From contig JAJZHC010000043.1 in NCBI GenBank assembly GCA_021804705.1, positions 1 to 9,331 of the forward strand: 9,331 nucleotides of DNA, written 5' to 3'. Under the pieces are notes generated by a model, which saw only the letters and a list, made by a program, of their open reading frames with translations, did not search any database and was not told where the DNA came from. Made by a program: the position numbers and the translations under genes. The DNA comes from Pseudomonadota bacterium (GTDB lineage Bacteria; Pseudomonadota; Gammaproteobacteria; Burkholderiales; Ferrovaceae). This document shows, piece after piece, positions 6,137-9,331 of this stretch (positions are counted from its first letter, which is position 1; every line of letters begins with the position of its first letter).

Positions 6137-6684
6137 CAAACAGGCCCTCGCTCTGGCTTGAGTAACTGGTAAGTGACGCGACCGGCCCGGGAGGACCGAA
6201 ATTCGCTCCAAAAGGGAGATTCTGACACACCCTCGGGACTTTCACAGTAAACCATCCCGCCCGGGTTCAGGCGATCGCGAATCAAAGCCAGGGCCTGCTC
6301 CAGTTCCGGTCCGGCAAATGGAGGATCCAGAAAAACCAGGTCAAAGCGCTGAGTGTCCCGACGCAACCATTGCAGGGCCTCGGCTACGACGACTTCCGCC
6401 CCTGTTGCCCCCAAGCGCTGCGCATTCTCGCGCAGGCACTTTGCCGTGCCTGCATGGCGCTCCACCATGACGACGCGGGCAGCCCCCCGGGACAAGGCTT
6501 CAAACCCCAATGCGCCGCTCCCGGCAAAAAGGTCCAGGCACTGAACCCCGGGAATATCCTGGCCAAGCCAGTTGAACAGGGTCTCGCGTACCCGGCCGGG
6601 TGTCGGGCGCAACCCGGGGACCTCAGGGAAGCGGATATTGCGGCCGCGCCACAGCCCTGCAATGATGCGAATCTGGCCTGTCAT
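6136..6684 (-). CDS. rsmD: 16S rRNA (guanine(966)-N(2))-methyltransferase RsmD
   Basis: SAM-dependent methyltransferase that modifies G966 of 16S rRNA in the assembled small subunit. The 182-residue protein starts MTGQIRIIAGLWRGRNI, followed by LRPTPGRVRETLFNWL (25-40), the SAM-binding motif DLFAGSGALGFEALSRGA (51-68), the acidic SAM-ribose contact VMVER (72-76) and the catalytic DPPF (120-123). The ATG at 6684 matches the family N-terminus. A TTG at 6717 would add eleven non-conserved residues and is less likely. No Shine-Dalgarno is visible (upstream bases TTTTACCCCAA), so initiation may be leader-poor. It is the first gene of the minus-strand run and is transcribed away from ftsY, an arrangement shared with E. 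coli. Confidence 0.95.
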   Translation of the reverse strand: MTGQIRIIAGLWRGRNIRFPEVPGLRPTPGRVRETLFNWLGQDIPGVQCLDLFAGSGALGFEALSRGAARVVMVERHAGTAKCLRENAQRLGATGAEVVVAEALQWLRRDTQRFDLVFLDPPFAGPELEQALALIRDRLNPGGMVYCESPEGVSESPFWSEFRSSRAGRVTYQLLKPERGPV

Positions 6685-6690
6685 TTGGGG

Positions 6691-6696
6691 TAAAAT
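6691..6696 (+). promoter_or_regulatory. Possible sigma-70 -10 element for ftsY
   Basis: TAAAAT matches five of six bases of the -10 consensus and lies 36 nt before the ftsY ATG, in the 48-bp divergent gap. The bases 16-18 nt upstream (around GCGAATC, inside rsmD) are a weak -35. There is no standard extended -10. The call rests on position and one hexamer only. Confidence 0.35.
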
Positions 6697-6732
6697 CGCT
6701 TTCGATCTGTTGTACAAGAGTCCTATTGTCCG

Positions 6733-7692
6733 ATGTTTGGCCTATTCAAGAAATCCCCAGAACCCGTCCCTTCAGATGAGGGCTCCTCCACGGGGTGGAT
6801 TGCCCGCCTCAAGTCGGGGCTGGGAAACAGCCGCCAGAAGCTGAAGGCGGGCCTGACCGGGTTGTTTGGCGGCAAACTGGATGATGCCTGGTTCGATGCG
6901 CTGGAGGATACGCTGATTGCCGCAGACGTAGGCGTGAGCACCAGCCGGAAATTGATCGAACAGCTCAAACGGGAAGCGCGCCGCCAGAATATCGATCAAG
7001 CCGCGGCGCTCAAACCCCTGCTCAAGACAGCTCTGGTACACCTGCTCCGCCCCCTGGAGCGCCCACTTGATGTGAGTACCCACACTCCTTTCGTCATCCT
7101 GTTCGTCGGGGTGAACGGTGCCGGAAAAACCACCACCATCGGCAAACTGGCCCAGCATTTCCTGCAAGGTGGGCGTAGCGTCCTTCTGGCCGCAGGGGAT
7201 ACCTTCCGGGCGGCCGCAGTGGCCCAGCTCGTGGCGTGGGGGCAGCGCAACCAGGTCCCTGTCATCACCCAGGAAAAGGGTGACTCCGCCTCCGTCATTT
7301 TCGATGCCATCAGTGCCGCCCGCAGTCGCGGCATCGATATCGTGCTGGCGGACACTGCGGGACGCCTGCCGACCCAACTGCACCTGATGGAGGAAATTCG
7401 CAAGGTCAAGCGCGTCGTCACCAAGGCCGAGCCCAGCGCACCCCACGAAACCCTGCTGGTACTCGATGCCAATACAGGGCAAAACGCCTTGTCGCAAGTG
7501 CGCGCTTTCGACGACGCCCTGAACCTGACGGGTCTCGTTGTGACCAAGCTGGACGGTACGGCACGCGGCGGCGTGGTGGCTGCCATCGCGGGAGAGCGGC
7601 CTATTCCCATCTGTTTCATCGGCGTGGGGGAGGCCATGGAAGACCTGCAGGCCTTCAATGCCAGCGACTTTGTGGACGCGCTCATCGAATGA
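6733..7692 (+). CDS. ftsY: Signal recognition particle receptor FtsY
   Basis: SRP-family GTPase that docks ribosome-nascent chain/SRP complexes at the inner membrane for co-translational insertion. Of 319 residues, about 1-30 are a short N-terminal region with a basic amphipathic start (MFGLFKK). Residues about 31-110 are the helical N domain. The G domain follows, with P-loop GVNGAGKTTT (126-135), DTFRAAAVAQL (156-166), DTAGR (207-211), DANTGQ (245-250), TKLDG (271-275) and the C-terminal GVGE...D..F (297-313). The long acidic A domain of E. coli FtsY (about 200 residues) is missing, as in many bacteria. No clear Shine-Dalgarno precedes the ATG; AAGAG is 12 nt away. The stop overlaps ftsE by 4 nt. 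Identity is secure. Confidence 0.97.
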   Translation: MFGLFKKSPEPVPSDEGSSTGWIARLKSGLGNSRQKLKAGLTGLFGGKLDDAWFDALEDTLIAADVGVSTSRKLIEQLKREARRQNIDQAAALKPLLKTALVHLLRPLERPLDVSTHTPFVILFVGVNGAGKTTTIGKLAQHFLQGGRSVLLAAGDTFRAAAVAQLVAWGQRNQVPVITQEKGDSASVIFDAISAARSRGIDIVLADTAGRLPTQLHLMEEIRKVKRVVTKAEPSAPHETLLVLDANTGQNALSQVRAFDDALNLTGLVVTKLDGTARGGVVAAIAGERPIPICFIGVGEAMEDLQAFNASDFVDALIE

Positions 7693-8375
7693 TGACCCTT
7701 GACGCCGTGGTGAAGCGCTACCCCGATGGGCATGAGGCCTTGCGCGGCATCACCCTGGACATCGAAGACGGTGAAATGGTTTTCATCACCGGCCGTTCGG
7801 GGGCAGGAAAAAGCACGCTGCTGCGGCTCATGGCCGGCATGGAGCGTCCCACCGCAGGCACTCTCACCATTAACCGTCAGGACATCAACCGGCTGAAGCC
7901 CGCAGCGCTGGCACGACTGCGGCGCAACATCGGCCTGGTTTTTCAGGATCACAAACTGCTCTTCGACCGAAGTGTTGCAGAAAATGCAGCGCTTCCCCTG
8001 CAGATTGCCGGTCTTTACGGTCACGAGCTACGACGGCGCGTCGCTGCGGCGCTGGAAAAGGTTGGTCTTGCCGATCAGGCCAAGGCCAGCCCCATCACGC
8101 TCTCGGGCGGTGAGCTGCAGCGTCTGTGCATCGCGCGCGCCATCGTCAACAGGCCCAGTCTCGTCATTGCCGACGAACCCACGGGGCATCTTGATCAGGG
8201 CTATGCCAGCGCCATCCTGGACATTTTCAAGTCCTTTCATCGCGCCGGCGTCACCGTGGTCATGGCCACCCATGACGACACCACGATTTCCACCCTGGCG
8301 GGGCGCATCCTGCATCTGGAAGACGGGCAACTTGGTGGCGATTCCGAGACCGATTCCGCGGAGTACGCCACATGA
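7689..8375 (+). CDS. ftsE: Cell division ATP-binding protein FtsE
   Basis: ABC-family ATPase that, with FtsX, transmits ATP hydrolysis across the membrane to activate septal peptidoglycan hydrolases; it is not a classic transporter. In 228 residues: A-loop region KRYPDGHEAL (9-18), Walker A GRSGAGKST (35-43), Q-loop VFQDHKLL (84-91), signature LSGGELQR (138-145), Walker B LVIADEP (158-164) and H-loop MATHD (192-196). The signature has Leu where most ABC proteins have Gln, and the D-loop reads TGHLD rather than TGNLD. Both look tolerable. Start: ATGATG at 7689, overlapping the ftsY stop; the second ATG, one codon later, is also possible. FtsY-FtsE-FtsX is the classic operon. Identity is secure. 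Confidence 0.97.
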   Translation: MMTLDAVVKRYPDGHEALRGITLDIEDGEMVFITGRSGAGKSTLLRLMAGMERPTAGTLTINRQDINRLKPAALARLRRNIGLVFQDHKLLFDRSVAENAALPLQIAGLYGHELRRRVAAALEKVGLADQAKASPITLSGGELQRLCIARAIVNRPSLVIADEPTGHLDQGYASAILDIFKSFHRAGVTVVMATHDDTTISTLAGRILHLEDGQLGGDSETDSAEYAT

Positions 8376-9274
8376 TGGCCTGGCTCCACCAACACGCCAG
8401 CGCCGGACGCCTGGCCTTGCGTCGTCTCGTGCGCAACCCATTTGCCAACCTGCTGGGCGTACTGGTCATTGCGTTTGCGTTGAGTCTTCCTGCCGGACTG
8501 TATCGCCTCATCAATGCTGCGACCTTGCTGGGCCACGACGCCCTGCACGACCCCCGCCTGACCCTGTTCATGGCTTCCGATGCCGACGGCGCGGCAGTCC
8601 GGGCCGTATGGGACGCCCTTGCCGTGCACAGCGAAGTACTCGAGTTTCGCTATATCTCCAATACCGACGCCCTGGCAGAACTCAAGGCCAATCCTGCACT
8701 GGCCGATGTCGTGGGCACCCTGGAGCACAATCCGCTGCCGCATACCTTTATCGTGCGTGCCCGGGACAGCTCTCCAGCCGGCCTGGAGTCCCTGCGTAAA
8801 ATGGTGGGGAGCTGGAGCAAGGTGGAGCGCGTGCAAATGGATGGCGAATGGGCCAAACGTCTGGCCGCCCTGCTCGGGTTTTTCAGGCATTTTACCCATG
8901 GCCTTGCCATCGCCCTGGCCGTGGCCCTGGTATTCATCGTTTTCAATACGGTTCGCCAACAGGTGCTGTCGGCGCGGGACGAAATCGAGGTGGCCCATCT
9001 GATCGGGGCCACGTCGCGTTACATTCGTCGGCCCTTCCTGTATTCCGGCCTGCTTCAGGGGCTGATGGGGGCCGTGCTGGCGTTCCTGCTGCTGCAGCTT
9101 GGAAGCCATCTGTTCAACAAGGAAGTCGAACCCTTGGGCGCCCTGTTCTCCCTCGACCTACAGCTGCGCCCACCAACCCTGGAAGAATGCCTCCTGCTTG
9201 CGCTGGTGGCCCTTGCCCTGAGCTGGAGTGCAGCCTTTCTCTCGGTCTCCCTGACCTTGAAGCGGCTTCGCTGA
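8372..9274 (+). CDS. ftsX: Cell division permease-like protein FtsX
   Basis: Inner-membrane partner of FtsE at the septal ring; its periplasmic domain controls amidase activation. The 300-residue protein has the family topology: cytoplasmic N-terminus, TM1 about 27-46, a periplasmic domain about 47-175, then TM2 about 176-195, TM3 about 224-244 and TM4 about 272-292. The conserved cytoplasmic loop after TM2 reads ARDEIEVAHLIGATSRYIRRPFLYSG (201-226; coupling region, FtsX/MacB-like fold). The ATG overlaps the ftsE stop by 4 nt and has GGAG at 8360-8363, 8 nt upstream. The protein ends in a basic LKRLR tail. What follows is a palindrome and a CIRCE operator, so the next gene is probably controlled separately. 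Confidence 0.95.
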   Translation: MMAWLHQHASAGRLALRRLVRNPFANLLGVLVIAFALSLPAGLYRLINAATLLGHDALHDPRLTLFMASDADGAAVRAVWDALAVHSEVLEFRYISNTDALAELKANPALADVVGTLEHNPLPHTFIVRARDSSPAGLESLRKMVGSWSKVERVQMDGEWAKRLAALLGFFRHFTHGLAIALAVALVFIVFNTVRQQVLSARDEIEVAHLIGATSRYIRRPFLYSGLLQGLMGAVLAFLLLQLGSHLFNKEVEPLGALFSLDLQLRPPTLEECLLLALVALALSWSAAFLSVSLTLKRLR

Positions 9275-9284
9275 AGCGATGCCT

Positions 9285-9300
9285 CCCCGGGAACCCGGGG
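9285..9300 (+). terminator. GC-rich palindrome after ftsX, possible terminator
   Basis: CCCCGGGAACCCGGGG is a perfect 7-bp inverted repeat around AA; in RNA it would be a 6-bp stem with a GAAC loop. It starts 10 nt after the ftsX stop. The sequence after it (CCCTATTAG) has no U-tract, so intrinsic termination would be weak. It could equally be a protein-binding palindrome or an mRNA 3'-end stabiliser. Confidence 0.4.
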
Positions 9301-9305
9301 CCCTA

Positions 9306-9331
9306 TTAGCACTCAAAGCGCAGGAGTGCTA
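9306..9331. promoter_or_regulatory. CIRCE operator (HrcA binding site), last base cut off by window
   Basis: TTAGCACTC (9306-9314), a 9-nt spacer (9315-9323) and GAGTGCTA (9324-9331) match the CIRCE consensus TTAGCACTC-N9-GAGTGCTAA at every visible position; only the final A is outside the window. CIRCE is bound by the heat-shock repressor HrcA, which needs GroEL for activity, and normally overlaps a promoter or 5' leader. It lies 32 nt after the ftsX stop, so it should control the gene to the right, which by common gene order would be rpoH. That gene is not visible. Confidence 0.93.

Noticed and set aside
6137..6211. Longer coaD start (25 extra residues)
   Set aside because: This region is the end of rsmD in another frame. 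The ATG at 6136 gives the family N-terminus and has a Shine-Dalgarno.
6685..6717. TTG start for rsmD at 6717
   Set aside because: It adds MYNRSKAILPQ, which does not resemble RsmD N-termini; the ATG at 6684 does.
6709..6737. Minus-strand -10 (TACAAC) for rsmD
   Set aside because: It matches four of six bases only; the hexamer 17 nt upstream (AACATC) is not a -35 and no other pair fits.
6996..8024. Minus-strand open frame (342 codons) across ftsY and ftsE
   Set aside because: It is antisense to two genes with complete GTPase and ABC motifs; Ser/Arg/Ala-rich shadow translation.
8237..9109. Minus-strand open frame (290 codons) across ftsE and ftsX
   Set aside because: Gln/His/Gly-rich shadow of ftsX with no domain or credible start signal.
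9256..9290. Sigma-32-like promoter (CTTGAA ... CCCCGG) at the end of ftsX
   Set aside because: The spacing is about 23 nt, too long for sigma-32 (roughly 13-15), and the -10 half is part of the GC palindrome and lacks the CCCCAT-T pattern.

Overview
The window looks like core chromosome of a moderately GC-rich Proteobacterium, most likely a betaproteobacterium (family not resolvable from the sequence alone). The reasons are the gene order TPR protein-lolB-ispE-tRNA-Gln-prs-rplY-pth, the long (Ctc-type) L25, a PRPP synthase with DTANTL in its PRPP loop, an Alvin-type 2[4Fe-4S] ferredoxin beside coaD, and an ftsYEX cluster divergent from rsmD. Nearly every base is explained. There are 12 protein genes and one tRNA, and I saw no mobile elements, CRISPR arrays or foreign-looking stretches.

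Left and centre (1-6684, all minus strand). Reading in the direction of transcription the order is rsmD, coaD, a ferredoxin gene, a secreted TPR protein, lolB, ispE, tRNA-Gln(TTG), prs, rplY and pth (3' part cut off at the left edge). From rsmD to ispE each gene overlaps the next by 1-4 nt or is 3 nt away, so one transcript is likely. It would mix 16S rRNA methylation, CoA synthesis, electron transfer, lipoprotein insertion in the outer membrane and isoprenoid synthesis. The tRNA starts 6 nt after the ispE stop. Hairpins separate prs from rplY and rplY from pth; they may set the dosage of the translation genes at the end of the run.

Right (6733-9274, plus strand). ftsY, ftsE and ftsX are joined by 4-nt ATGA overlaps. 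They encode the SRP receptor GTPase and the ABC-like FtsEX complex that couples cytokinesis to peptidoglycan hydrolysis. Only 48 bp separate ftsY from the divergent rsmD.

Right edge (9275-9331). A GC-rich palindrome is followed by an essentially perfect CIRCE operator (HrcA site), whose last base falls just outside the window. In many Proteobacteria the gene after ftsX is rpoH (sigma-32), so this may be a point where the HrcA repressor controls the heat-shock sigma factor. It is the most interesting signal here. The rest is well-conserved housekeeping sequence with a few small oddities: G8 tracts in pth and coaD, an A7 tract at the ferredoxin/TPR junction, and a palindrome at the ispE/tRNA boundary.
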